In this document: positions 36,001-43,593 of the stretch, piece after piece
How the letters are laid out: each line of letters starts with the position of its first letter
Numbering within the stretch: position 1 is the first letter of the stretch
Source of the DNA: Stenotrophomonas sp. BIGb0135
GTDB lineage: Bacteria; Pseudomonadota; Gammaproteobacteria; Xanthomonadales; Xanthomonadaceae
Assembly (NCBI RefSeq): GCF_024810105.1
Contig: NZ_JANUDX010000001.1
Location: 806,001-870,000 of the forward strand
Length of the DNA stretch: 64,000 nt
Reading direction: 5' to 3'
Notes under the pieces: generated by a model
Databases searched by the model: none
What the model was told of the DNA's origin: nothing
Seen by the model: the letters and a program-made list of their open reading frames with translations, nothing else
Translations under genes and position numbers: made by a program

Positions 36001-36082
36001 CGCCCAGCATCAGGCAGGTGACCAATGCGCTCGTCAGCAGGCTGCGAGCCGGCGTGCGATTGCGGTGATTGGAATACGTCAT
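33023..36082 (-). CDS. Oar-like TonB-dependent receptor
   Basis: A 1019-residue outer-membrane receptor. It has a signal peptide ending SVMAQ, a carboxypeptidase-regulatory (CarboxypepD_reg) domain at about 36-105 (SLRGQV ... GSYSLMGLDPGTYDV), a plug (VSRNFLEFADAVPG ... SLRGG ... NVYIDGVGQ) and a 22-strand barrel ending in AEVGFRF with a terminal Phe. The Oar-type layout lacks a canonical siderophore signature. Next to a glucanase, sugar ABC genes and a LacI regulator, it is the likely outer-membrane importer for the glucan oligosaccharides. It could depend on the TonB encoded elsewhere. Confidence 0.9.
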   Translation of the reverse strand: MTYSNHRNRTPARSLLTSALVTCLMLGAAPSVMAQSATSSLRGQVAQAEAGTEVTATNLASGTVRRATTRADGSYSLMGLDPGTYDVVANGQTQKVTVTVASAATLNFGGAPANGSTANATNLDTVNVVAPTLLQEVRTSEVGKTVSLQQIQTTPQVSRNFLEFADAVPGMIFTRDAKGNTSLRGGATNADGTNVYIDGVGQKSYVKGGGVAGQSGSAGNPFPQLAIGEYKVISGNYKAEYGQVSSAAVTAATKSGTNEFKGETFYRYTNEDMRAKTPAERQAGQTKEASAEKEYGFALGGPIIQDKAHFFVTYEAKRFDLPVTIAPEGSVTNRVGLLPADAAAGLGPSSQPFEQDLIFAKIDFEPTDNDRIELSFQDRDETQQQFSGQTAPEAGREVVNTDRRYALRWNHSGERYYNEMMLTHEDSFNNPTPLTLGNGFTYTAPDGTEDRTLVKIGGASALDSQVKGQKGWAIEDNLTLDGIQWAGDHTIKMGAKYKQIDLYASDAAQINPQFTYSLGDPDFPSDIPYKAQFVKPVTGVSGVSGEVRSKSKQIGLFIQDDWQVNDHLQLNIGLRWDYEKTPAYLDFVTPQAVVDAIYSQDPRAAAGQTYADSLALGGLDISNYISNGHNRKAFKDAWQPRLGFSYDINADEQHVIHGGAGRSYDRDLFDNLQLETTKLALPQPTIYFRNPATGSCLNGQAACYDWNPNLLNGIGNLQSLVGSTSNAGLEVDLLNNNLKVPYSDQFSLGMSNQVGDWLTDATISRTLSYDGFAFTLGNRYPTGQFFDDPRLCGGTDPGLSQAWSCNVPGFGSLIIGQQGIKTRATQVLLSAQKPFTQESGWGSSIAYTWTTARHNRDINEKYAFDRGLIGDYPTIRSNGAPRHRLVVTGSYAGFWGITFGGKVTLATPTAVNDWYPVTQSTGYDLPTPGAAVPNGNGKFLLGGKIFGYRSVDLQATKTFKMPGDTELYARIDIINIFNFDNFSNYNYTKTNGKLLASYNETGDIVGTPRQVKAEVGFRF

Positions 36083-36150
36083 GTGAATCTCCGGGTGGTG
36101 GTGGCCGTCGTTGCGGCCCCTGTCGTTTTATTTATTGCGTTGTTTTAAGG

Positions 36151-36176
36151 CGTCACGACCAACGGTCGTAACCTAC
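36151..36176 (-). repeat. SMAG repeat at the 3' end of lacI
   Basis: On the minus strand, GTAG is followed by the hairpin TTACGACC-GTT-GGTCGTGA. The header overlaps the TAG stop region of the lacI gene (36173-36175). It lies in the 90 bases between lacI and the receptor start. Confidence 0.75.
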
Positions 36177-37195
36177 GGCTCGTTTCTGGGTTTGCTTGAA
36201 TCACGCACGATCAGGCGCGGCACAAGCGTCTGCTTGTCACCGGCCGCTTCCGTGTTGTTGCCGTCCATCAACTGCAACAGACGCGTCATCGCCTTATCGC
36301 CGAGCTCGGCGATACTCACCTGCATCGTGGTCAACGATGGGTGAACGAAACGCGCCAGCGGAATGTCATCGAAGCCCGCCAGGGCGACATCGGCCGGCAC
36401 CCGCACGCCTGCCTGCGCGAACGCATACAGGCAGCCCAGCGCCATCATGTCGTTGGCGGCGAACACCGCATCGGGCAGCGCACCGGCTGCCAGCAACTCC
36501 TGTCCGGCGCGATGGCCGGAGGCTTCGTCAAAGTCGCCGGGCAACTCGATGCCGGCGGCGTCGGCACCGAACGCGGCCAGCGCGTCACGGAAACCACGCA
36601 GGCGCTCGCGAGCATCGAAGTTGAGATCCGGGCCGGAAATGAAGGCGATGCGGCGATGGCCGACATCGAGCAGATGGCGGGTCATGGCCATCGCGCCGGC
36701 ATGGTCATCGATGCTCAGCACCGGATGATCCTGCTCGGGCAGGTAGGTATTGATCAGGACCGTGGGCAGCGCCTGCGGCAGGTTGTCGGTGAGGAACCCC
36801 GGGCTCTCGGCATAGGGCGACAGCACCAGCAGGCCGTCCACGCGGCCACGCATCGCGCGCAGGGCCGCGCCCTGCTGCTCCTGGTCGCCGTGGTAGCTGG
36901 ACACCAGCAGGTGCTGGCGGCGCTCGCGGGCCACCTGGTCGATGCCGCGCATCAGCTCGGAGAAGAACTCGCCGTACAGGTCCGGCAGGACCACGCCAAT
37001 GGTGTTGGTGCGACGGCTGCTCAGGCTGCGCGCGGCCGCATGCGGGGTATAGCGCAGGCGCGCGGCCACCTCCAGCACCAGCTTGCGCACCGGTTCGGCG
37101 ACATTTTCATGTCCATTGAGCGCACGCGACACCGTGGCCACGGAGACCCGGGCTTCGCGGGCTACATCTTTGATTGTGATGGCTGCCTTGTTCAC
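36173..37195 (-). CDS. LacI-family transcriptional repressor of the glucan locus
   Basis: A 340-residue regulator with the LacI helix-turn-helix (ITIKDVAREARVSVATVSRA, then LNGHENV) and the hinge AAARSLSSRRTNTIG. The periplasmic-binding-like effector domain has GLLVLSPYAES, FISGPDLNFDARERLRGF and VALAGFDDIPLARFVHPSLT. The GTG at 37195 is chosen since GGAGGG sits just upstream. The locus, with operators at 37240 and 32842, suggests it represses itself and the glucanase operon until a sugar ligand binds. Confidence 0.9.
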   Translation of the reverse strand: MNKAAITIKDVAREARVSVATVSRALNGHENVAEPVRKLVLEVAARLRYTPHAAARSLSSRRTNTIGVVLPDLYGEFFSELMRGIDQVARERRQHLLVSSYHGDQEQQGAALRAMRGRVDGLLVLSPYAESPGFLTDNLPQALPTVLINTYLPEQDHPVLSIDDHAGAMAMTRHLLDVGHRRIAFISGPDLNFDARERLRGFRDALAAFGADAAGIELPGDFDEASGHRAGQELLAAGALPDAVFAANDMMALGCLYAFAQAGVRVPADVALAGFDDIPLARFVHPSLTTMQVSIAELGDKAMTRLLQLMDGNNTEAAGDKQTLVPRLIVRDSSKPRNEP

Positions 37196-37239
37196 TTCGC
37201 CGCCCTCCACGGCTTAGAGATCTGGGGCTTGGCGCGGAA

Positions 37240-37253
37240 TGTAAGCGTTTTCA
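37240..37253 (-). promoter_or_regulatory. LacI-family operator upstream of lacI
   Basis: The minus strand reads TGAAAACGCTTACA, a good match to the TGAAANCG-NTTxCA-like sites of xanthomonad LacI regulators. It is 45 bases upstream of the GTG start, and a further half-site TGTAAACAC follows at 37262. This suggests autoregulation. Confidence 0.6.
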
Positions 37254-37359
37254 ATCCTGAATGTAAACACTACGTTAGGCCAATGTCGCACGGCGGTAAC
37301 GCAACGCTGTCCCTGGCGGTCCCCGGAGGGACTCGCCAGGACAAGGCAGGACAAGGCTT

Positions 37360-37629
37360 TCAGCCGTTTTTGGCTGGCACTTCGGCGCGGATGGACAGCG
37401 CATGGATATCGGTGTCCATCATGCTGCCCAAGGCGGCATAGACCGCCCGGTGGCGCGCAAGTGGCAGCTTCCCTTCGAACGCGGCGCTGACCACATGCAC
37501 GTTGAAATGGCCGCGACCGTCGCGCGCGCCCTCATGCCCGGCATGGCGGTGGCTGTCGTCCTCCACCTCCAGCAGCTCCGGGTCCAGCGCCTGCTGCAGG
37601 GCCGCGCGGATGCGCTCGACCCGGTTCAC
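37360..37629 (-). CDS. bolA: BolA family protein
   Basis: An 89-residue BolA protein. The conserved core is [15 protein letters not shown], then [33 protein letters not shown] and [11 protein letters not shown]. BolA proteins partner with monothiol glutaredoxins through a 2Fe-2S cluster; the His in GHFNVHVVS and in RHR belong to that site. The GTG at 37629 overlaps the stop of the yciI-like gene (GTGA), so they are translated together, a frequent pairing. Confidence 0.92.
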   Translation of the reverse strand: MNRVERIRAALQQALDPELLEVEDDSHRHAGHEGARDGRGHFNVHVVSAAFEGKLPLARHRAVYAALGSMMDTDIHALSIRAEVPAKNG

Positions 37630-37931
37630 GGCAGCACCTTGCGGAACGGGCGCACCTGTACGCGGGTATAGACCCCGGCGGCCACGTAGGGATCGGCATC
37701 GGCCCAGGCCTGGGCCTGGTCGAGCGAATCGAAGGCGGCGATCACCACGCTGCCACTGAAACCGGCCGGGCCCGGGTCCTCGCTGTCGATCGCCGGGCAC
37801 GGTCCGGCCAGCAGCAGCCGGCCTGCATCGCGCAGGGCGGTCAAACGGGCCAGGTGCGCCTCGCGCACCGACATACGGGCGGCCAGCACATCGGCGCCGT
37901 CATAGCCTTCAATCACGTACCACACAGGCAA
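37626..37931 (-). CDS. YciI family protein
   Basis: A 101-residue protein of the YciI/YCII fold. It has [20 protein letters not shown], then [20 protein letters not shown] and the typical [21 protein letters not shown] dimeric ferredoxin-like protein with a His-Asp site in some members; the biochemical role is not known. It is coupled to bolA. Confidence 0.9.
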   Translation of the reverse strand: MPVWYVIEGYDGADVLAARMSVREAHLARLTALRDAGRLLLAGPCPAIDSEDPGPAGFSGSVVIAAFDSLDQAQAWADADPYVAAGVYTRVQVRPFRKVLP

Positions 37932-38274
37932 CTCCAGGGTTCAGCTAAACGAACCCGACGATTCTAGCCCGCCTCGCTGGACACTGCCGGCCTGAACCCG
38001 TACTCTTGGGTCCATTGCACGTGGCTGGACGCAGCAGCCCCGTCGGCAGACGGCTTCACCGCCACCCGACGACCGACCCGCTGCCCCACACCAGTCCACG
38101 TAGACGACCTCCCCGTAGTCCTGTCGCTGCCCATCGCGGCGCGCCTTGCTGTTTGAAGTGTGGAACCGCGCCGACGCAGGCGTGTCATGTCATGCCAGCC
38201 TTCGTACCGCCCGGAATGTTCCGGCCGCGGGCACGGCACGGCGACCGGTCCGTTGCAATACTGACGTCAACTAG
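37932..38274. other. Divergent region between the yciI-like gene and scpA
   Basis: A 343-base region with no credible gene on either strand. It must hold promoters for both directions. I could not find good -35/-10 pairs, a terminator or a repeat. Confidence 0.5.
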
Positions 38275-39180
38275 ATGACTTCCGAACTCGCGCTCGACGC
38301 GAACCCGCAAACCCGGCCGACCGCTCCACAGCAGCAGGAAATGCCGCTGGCCGTGGTGCATGGTCAACCGGTCCTGCAGATTCCGCAGGACCTGTACATC
38401 CCGCCGGATGCGCTGGAAGTCATCCTGGATGCCTTCGAAGGCCCGCTGGACCTGTTGCTGTACCTGATCCGCCGGCAGAACCTGGACATCCTGGACATCC
38501 CGGTGGCCGAGATCACCCGCCAGTACGTCGAGTACATCAACGTCATGCAGGAGCTGCGCTTCGAACTGGCGGCCGAGTACCTGGTGATGGCGGCGATCCT
38601 GGCAGAGGTGAAGTCGCGGATGCTGCTGCCGCGGCCGCCGAGCGTGGAAGGCGAGGAAGCCGACCCGCGCGCCGAGCTGGTGCGCCGGCTGCAGGAGTAC
38701 GAACGTTTCAAGCAGGCCGCCGAAGACATCGACGCCCTGCCCCGCCAGGATCGCGACACCAGCCTGGCCCATGCCTTCGTGCCCGACCGGGCCGCGGTGA
38801 AGCTGCCGCCGCCGGTGGACCTGAAGGAAATGCTGATGGCGCTGCACGACGTGCTCAAGCGCGCCGAGCTGTTCACCGGCCACGCGATCAAGCGCGAGGC
38901 GCTGAGCGTGCGCCAACGCATGGGCGACGTGCTGGGGCGCCTGGAGGACGGCCGGTTCTACCGGTTTGAAACGCTGTTCACCGCCGAGGAAGGCAAGCTG
39001 GGGGTGCTGGTCACCTTCCTGGCCCTGCTCGAACTGGCCAAGGAACAGCTGCTGGACATCGTCCAGGAAGCACCGCTGGCGCCGATCTACGTCAAGTCCC
39101 TGGCCGCCGGCAACACCAACGAACCGCTGCAGTTCAACAGCGAGTTCGACGACGCCGACGCCGCCAACGAATCCGACTGA
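38275..39180 (+). CDS. scpA: Segregation and condensation protein A
   Basis: A 301-residue kleisin subunit of the SMC-ScpAB condensin. The family segments are FEGPLDLLLYLIRRQNLDIL, then IPVAEITRQYVEYI and AAEYLVMAAILAEVKSRMLL, and the C-terminal winged helix (TFLALLELAKEQLLDIVQEA) that binds the SMC head. The ATG at 38275 has no clear ribosome site; the Met at codon 23 (MPLAVV) is a possible later start. scpB follows after 15 bases. Confidence 0.93.
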   Translation: MTSELALDANPQTRPTAPQQQEMPLAVVHGQPVLQIPQDLYIPPDALEVILDAFEGPLDLLLYLIRRQNLDILDIPVAEITRQYVEYINVMQELRFELAAEYLVMAAILAEVKSRMLLPRPPSVEGEEADPRAELVRRLQEYERFKQAAEDIDALPRQDRDTSLAHAFVPDRAAVKLPPPVDLKEMLMALHDVLKRAELFTGHAIKREALSVRQRMGDVLGRLEDGRFYRFETLFTAEEGKLGVLVTFLALLELAKEQLLDIVQEAPLAPIYVKSLAAGNTNEPLQFNSEFDDADAANESD

Positions 39181-39195
39181 GCACCCGACCCACGC

Positions 39196-40233
39196 ATGGA
39201 TCAACCGCTGATCAACCGCATTGTCGAAGGCGCGCTGCTGGCCTCCAGCCAGCCGCTGACCCTGGCGCAGCTGCAGGGCCTGTTCCCGGAAGAGGAACCG
39301 GCACCGCCGGGCAGCATCGAACGCGCGCTGGAACTGCTGCGCGAAGGCTGCGCGCAGCGCGGCGTGGAACTGGTCGAGGTGGCCTCCGGCTTCCGCTTCC
39401 AGGTCACCAGTGAAGTGCACGGCTACATCACCCGGCTGTGGACCGAACGCAAGACCCGCTACACCCGCGCCACCCTGGAAACCCTGGCGCTGATCGCCTA
39501 TCGCCAGCCGATCACCCGCGGCGAGATCGAACAGGTGCGCGGCGTGGCGGTCAGCAGCAACATCATCCAGGCGCTGGAAGAGCGCGAATGGATCCGCGTG
39601 ATCGGCCATCGCGACGTGCCCGGCAAGCCGGCACTGTTCGGCACCACCAAGGGTTTCCTGGATTACTTCGGGCTCAAGCGCCTGGACGAACTGCCGCCGC
39701 TGTCCGAGCTGCGCGACCTGGGCGAGCTGGAACCGCAGCTGCCGCTGGACAGCGAGGGCCAGCCGGCCGGTCGCCTGGCTGCCGGCGCTGCGACACCGGA
39801 GGCCGAGCCGGACACGGACGCGGCCAATGACGACGCCACCCCGGCGCCGTCGGAGCCGTCGGATTCTGCAGATCCCGCGGATCCCGCAGACCAGGTGGAC
39901 CCAGTGGACCCGGTCGCCGCGCGCCTGGCAGCCCGCGTGGCGCTGGCCTCGGCACGGCTGGCGGAGCACCCCGCAGACCCGGACAATGGTGATGCGTCCG
40001 CCGACGCGGACGACACCGATACCCCATCCCATGCGCCGTTGTCGCTCGCCGACGACGACGCGGATACGACCGCCAGCGATGGCGAACCCGATACCGCGCC
40101 GGGAGAGCGCGCGGCGCCCCAGAACGAAACCGAAAACAACGCCGTCGCGAAGACGACCGTGGCTGTTGACGAAGCCGATCCCGAACCAGAGGCCGACGCA
40201 CCCGTCGCCGGCCGGAGCCAAGTAAATGAGTGA
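39196..40233 (+). CDS. scpB: Segregation and condensation protein B with long acidic tail
   Basis: A 345-residue protein. The first 180 residues are the tandem winged-helix ScpB fold (LINRIVEGALLASSQPLT, then RATLETLALIAYRQPITRGE and GTTKGFLDYFGLKRLDELPP), which binds scpA and condensin. The remaining 160 residues are an Ala/Asp/Pro-rich disordered tail, about twice the usual family length. It overlaps rluB by 8 bases. Confidence 0.93.
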   Translation: MDQPLINRIVEGALLASSQPLTLAQLQGLFPEEEPAPPGSIERALELLREGCAQRGVELVEVASGFRFQVTSEVHGYITRLWTERKTRYTRATLETLALIAYRQPITRGEIEQVRGVAVSSNIIQALEEREWIRVIGHRDVPGKPALFGTTKGFLDYFGLKRLDELPPLSELRDLGELEPQLPLDSEGQPAGRLAAGAATPEAEPDTDAANDDATPAPSEPSDSADPADPADQVDPVDPVAARLAARVALASARLAEHPADPDNGDASADADDTDTPSHAPLSLADDDADTTASDGEPDTAPGERAAPQNETENNAVAKTTVAVDEADPEPEADAPVAGRSQVNE

Positions 40234-42046
40234 CACCCCCCGCAAGCCGTCGTTGAACAAGCTTTCGCTCAAGCGCGAAACCGCCTCCGAACAGCCCAAG
40301 CTCGAAGAGCGCCTTCACAAAGTGCTGGCGCAGGCCGGCCTGGGTTCGCGCCGCGCGCTGGAACAGCGCATCGCCGATGGCCTGGTCAAGGTCAACGGCG
40401 AGGTCGCGCAGACCGGCCAGTCGATCAAGAGCGGCGACAAGGTCGAACTGGACGGCCGTGGCTTCGTCGCCACCGCGCTGACCGAAACCTCCCGCGTGCT
40501 GGCCTACAACAAGCCGGAAGGCGAAGTGACCACGCGCGAAGATCCCGAAGGTCGCCCGACCGTGTTCGAAGCGCTGCCTGCCCTCAAGGGCGCGCGCTGG
40601 ATCGCGATCGGCCGCCTGGACATCAACACCACCGGCCTGCTGCTGGCGACCACCGACGGTGAGCTGGCCAACGCGATGATGCACCCCTCCTACGAGGTCG
40701 AACGCGAGTACGTGGTGCGCGTGCGCGCCCCGGAAGGCGAGGAGAAAGTGCCGGACAACATCGTCGACCGCCTCGCCCGTGGCGTGGCGCTGGAAGACGG
40801 TCCGGCCAAGTTCGACGAGATCGAACGCATTGGCGGCACCGATTCGCATGACTGGTTCCGCGTGGTCGTCAAGGAAGGCCGCAACCGCGAAGTGCGCCGC
40901 CTGTGGGAATCGCAGGGCTGCCAGGTCAGCCGCCTCAAGCGCACCCGCTACGGCAAGGTGAGCCTGCCGCGCGAACTGCTGCGCGGCCAGTCGGTGGAAC
41001 TGCCGGCCAAGCAGGTCGAAGCGCTGCGCGCCGAACTGAAGCTGGAAGAAGGCGCGCCGTCGGCGCTGACCCTGCAGCCGGTGATCGGCCAGCGTCGCGC
41101 CGCCAAGACCACCGTGCGCGTGTCGCGCGACGGTGCCCGCAGCAACGCCTACGTCAACGGCCACAACTCGGCCGATGAAGGCCGCGAACTGCGTCGTTTC
41201 GACAACGTGCGCGAAGAACGCGGCCGTGGCCGCGGCGGCAAGGGCGGCGGCTTCAAGGGTGGCCTGACGGTCAGCGGTGAAGCGGCGGCCAAGCAGTCGC
41301 AGCGCCCGTTCAAGGCGCGCCCGGACAAGGGCAACCGCGCGCTGCCGGAAGGCAACCCGGCCGCGTTCCGCAGCTGGTACGTGCCGGACGGTGTCAGCAC
41401 CGGCCCGAGCGGCCACCGCAATGCCGGCCCGGGCGCTGCCCGTGGGCCGGGCGCGCGTGGTCCGGGTGCCGGCGCGGGTGCCGGCGGCCAGGGCCGTCCC
41501 TACGGCAAGCCGAAGGGTCCGGGCGGCGCAGGCGGCCCGGGGCGTGGCAGCTACGGTGGCGGCGCTGAAGGCCGCGGCCCCTATGGCGGCGGTGGTGGTT
41601 ACGGCGGTGAGAACCGTGGTGGCGAGAGTCGTGGCGGCTACGGCGGCCAGGGCCGTCCGGCCGGTGCCGGTGCCGGTGGCAACCGCGGTGGCCAGGGTGG
41701 CCAGGGCGCGTCCCGCCACCCGTACGGTCACCCGGGCAATGCCCCGAGCTTCCCGTCCGACCATGCCAACCCGGGCGTCAGCCCGTACGGCAGCGCGCGT
41801 CCGGCGGGTAACCGCGGCCCGGGTGGTCCGGGTGGCAATCGTGGCCCGGGTGGCCCCGGTGCCCGTGGTCCGGGCGGCGCCAGCGCACGCGGCCCCGGTG
41901 GTAACCGTGGCCCGGGTGGTCCGGGCGGCAACCGCGGCCCGGGTGGCCCCGGCGGTCGTGGTCCCGGCGGCCCGGGCGGCCGGCCCGGCGGCAGCCGCGG
42001 CCCGGGCGGCGGCGGTCACCGTGGTGGCGGCCCGCGCGGCGGCTGA
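40226..42046 (+). CDS. rluB: 23S rRNA pseudouridine synthase RluB with Gly-rich tail
   Basis: A 606-residue protein. Residues 25-80 are the S4 domain and 85-275 the RsuA/RluB-type catalytic domain with Asp132 in GRLDINTTGLLL and the EGRNREVRRLWE motif. It modifies U2605 of 23S rRNA. The tail from about residue 325 to the end is very unusual. It is Arg/Gly-rich (RGRGRGGKGGGFKGG) and then collagen-like, with many GPGG, GNRGPGG and RGPGG units. The tail is intrinsically disordered and suggests RNA binding or phase-separation behaviour. Confidence 0.93.
   Translation: MSDTPRKPSLNKLSLKRETASEQPKLEERLHKVLAQAGLGSRRALEQRIADGLVKVNGEVAQTGQSIKSGDKVELDGRGFVATALTETSRVLAYNKPEGEVTTREDPEGRPTVFEALPALKGARWIAIGRLDINTTGLLLATTDGELANAMMHPSYEVEREYVVRVRAPEGEEKVPDNIVDRLARGVALEDGPAKFDEIERIGGTDSHDWFRVVVKEGRNREVRRLWESQGCQVSRLKRTRYGKVSLPRELLRGQSVELPAKQVEALRAELKLEEGAPSALTLQPVIGQRRAAKTTVRVSRDGARSNAYVNGHNSADEGRELRRFDNVREERGRGRGGKGGGFKGGLTVSGEAAAKQSQRPFKARPDKGNRALPEGNPAAFRSWYVPDGVSTGPSGHRNAGPGAARGPGARGPGAGAGAGGQGRPYGKPKGPGGAGGPGRGSYGGGAEGRGPYGGGGGYGGENRGGESRGGYGGQGRPAGAGAGGNRGGQGGQGASRHPYGHPGNAPSFPSDHANPGVSPYGSARPAGNRGPGGPGGNRGPGGPGARGPGGASARGPGGNRGPGGPGGNRGPGGPGGRGPGGPGGRPGGSRGPGGGGHRGGGPRGG
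41798..42040 (+). repeat. GPGG/GNRGPGG coding repeats in rluB
   Basis: Imperfect tandem units encode GNRGPGGPG, GARGPGG and GGRGPGG. The DNA is nearly pure G and C with period 9 or multiples of it. Such tracts expand and contract readily. Confidence 0.7.
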
Positions 42047-42065
42047 TCGCTGATACGCTGAGATC

Positions 42066-42094
42066 AAAAAACCCCGGCGTGAGCCGGGGTTTTT
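42066..42094 (+). terminator. Rho-independent terminator after rluB
   Basis: AAAAACCCCGGC-GTGA-GCCGGGGTTTTT gives a strong stem followed by T. The flanking A run makes it bidirectional in principle. It ends the scpA-scpB-rluB operon. Confidence 0.9.
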
Positions 42095-42100
42095 CGTTGT

Positions 42101-42192
42101 GGATCCACGCATCGCGTGACGTTACGGGCAGCGCTGCGTGCACCACGGAGAACTGCATGCCGTAGCGCGTGGATCCACGCCATGCGTGGATG
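42101..42192. repeat. Pair of inverted SMAG-type repeats
   Basis: The first unit (42101-42124, minus strand) is GTAACGTCACGC-GAT-GCGTGGATCC. The second (42162-42192, plus strand) starts GTAG and contains GGATCCACGC-CAT-GCGTGGAT. They face each other about 37 bases apart, the usual dimer arrangement of GTAG repeats, between rluB and a convergent gene. Confidence 0.7.
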
Positions 42193-42232
42193 CCGTTCGC
42201 TGGGCCACCCTTGCCTCAACGGCGCGCTTGCC

Positions 42233-42667
42233 TCAACGACGCTCGATCGTGAACTTGCCCAGGCCTACGCCCAGGTCCCAGCCCTTGCCGGTGCCGGCCA
42301 GGGCCAGCGACACATCGCCCTTGGTCATCACCTGCGCGTTGCTGGATTTGTCCGCGCCGGCATGCGCTTCCACCGAGGCGTACGAACCGATCAGGTCGTC
42401 GAGCGAATAGGCGCCGGAGAACTTGCCCTTGCCATCGACGATCTTGGACTTGCCCACGGTGAGCCCGCCGCCCTTGACGGTGATCTTGACCGGGATGCGC
42501 GCGCCGTTGTCGCAGCTGATGGTGCCGGTGCCGGACGCGGTCTTGTACAGCACCGACCAACCGGCCAGGTTGTAGTGCAGTTCGCAGTCGATGTTGCCGG
42601 CGGCCTGCGCGGCCGAGGCCGTGGACAGGCCGGCCAGTGCGATCAATGCCAGGGAAAACTTCTTCAT
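42233..42667 (-). CDS. Periplasmic protein of unknown function
   Basis: A 144-residue protein with a signal peptide (FSLALIALAGLSTASAAQAA). The mature part has two cysteines (IDCELHYNL and GTISCDNGARI), likely a disulfide, and a beta-rich, Gly-rich C-terminus (VSLALAGTGKGWDLGVGLGK). The end resembles lipid-binding SYLF/EipA-type small envelope proteins, but I could not assign a family firmly. Start ATG at 42667. Confidence 0.75.
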   Translation of the reverse strand: MKKFSLALIALAGLSTASAAQAAGNIDCELHYNLAGWSVLYKTASGTGTISCDNGARIPVKITVKGGGLTVGKSKIVDGKGKFSGAYSLDDLIGSYASVEAHAGADKSSNAQVMTKGDVSLALAGTGKGWDLGVGLGKFTIERR

Positions 42668-42759
42668 GCGGTCCGCTCGTACTCAGTGGGTGACGAGGCG
42701 AATCTAGCAGCGCCGGCGTGTGGCCCGGATGAGGCCACACGCAGCCATCAGGCGTCCGT

Positions 42760-43593
42760 TCAGCCTGCGTCGACCGGCCCGTCGAGGGTGAACGCGTCGG
42801 CATCGAGCATCGCCGGGAAACGGGCGCGGTGCGCGGCCAGCGCGGCGGCGGAAATGGTGCTGGTGACCACCTGCTCCACCTCGCGCACTTCCACCTGCGG
42901 CTGGCCGAGGAAATCGATCACCGCGCTGTCGCCGGCGTAGTGCAGGTCGTTGCCATCCACGCCGATGCGGTTGACCGCCGCGACATAGCAGAGGTTCTCG
43001 ATCGCACGTGCACGCAGCAGCGTGCGCCACGGATACGCACGCGCCGAGGGCCAGTTGGCGACGAAAATCTGCAGGTCGAAATCCAGCTCGCCGGGGCGCT
43101 CCACGTCGAAGCGGTTGCGGCAGAAGACCGGGAAACGCAGGTCGTAGCAGACCTGCGGATTGATCCGCCAGCCCTTCCAGTCCACGCTCAGGCGCTCGCT
43201 GCCGGCGGCATAGCGCAGGTGCTCGTTGCCGTAACGGAACAGGTGGCGCTTGTCGTAGTGCTGCAGCTCGCCATCGGGCGTGGCCCACAACAGGCGGTTG
43301 AACACGCCCTGCCCCGCACGCAGTTGCACGCTGCCGGTGACCGCCGCGCCCAGCCGTGCCGCCTGTTCGCGGATCCACGCCACGGTCGGGCCGTCCATGC
43401 CCTCGGCCTTGTCGATGGCCTCGTTGGAGAATCCACTGGTGAAGGTCTCCGGCAGGATGACCAGATCGGTCTGCCCGGCCAACGGCGCCAGCAGCGCACC
43501 GTAGTAATCGCGATTGCCGGCGGGATCGTGCCAGCGGGTGTTGCCCTGGACCAGGGAGATGCGCAGGTCGCCGCGCTCGATGGCTGCACTCAT
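42760..43593 (-). CDS. yafV: Omega-amidase YafV (nitrilase superfamily)
   Basis: A 277-residue C-N hydrolase. The catalytic triad is Glu49 (LPETFTSGF), Lys115 (YDKRHLF) and Cys149 ([10 protein letters not shown]). Members hydrolyse alpha-ketoglutaramate and alpha-ketosuccinamate to the keto-acid and ammonia. The ATG at 43593 overlaps the ybdL stop (TAATG). Together they form the final steps of methionine salvage: glutamine-dependent transamination, then removal of the ketoglutaramate product. Confidence 0.9.
   Translation of the reverse strand: MSAAIERGDLRISLVQGNTRWHDPAGNRDYYGALLAPLAGQTDLVILPETFTSGFSNEAIDKAEGMDGPTVAWIREQAARLGAAVTGSVQLRAGQGVFNRLLWATPDGELQHYDKRHLFRYGNEHLRYAAGSERLSVDWKGWRINPQVCYDLRFPVFCRNRFDVERPGELDFDLQIFVANWPSARAYPWRTLLRARAIENLCYVAAVNRIGVDGNDLHYAGDSAVIDFLGQPQVEVREVEQVVTSTISAAALAAHRARFPAMLDADAFTLDGPVDAG

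Noticed and set aside
38185..42112. Long minus-strand frames opposite scpA, scpB and rluB
   Set aside because: Low-complexity translations mirroring the coding strand. The Ala/Thr-rich one arises from the GPGG repeats of rluB.
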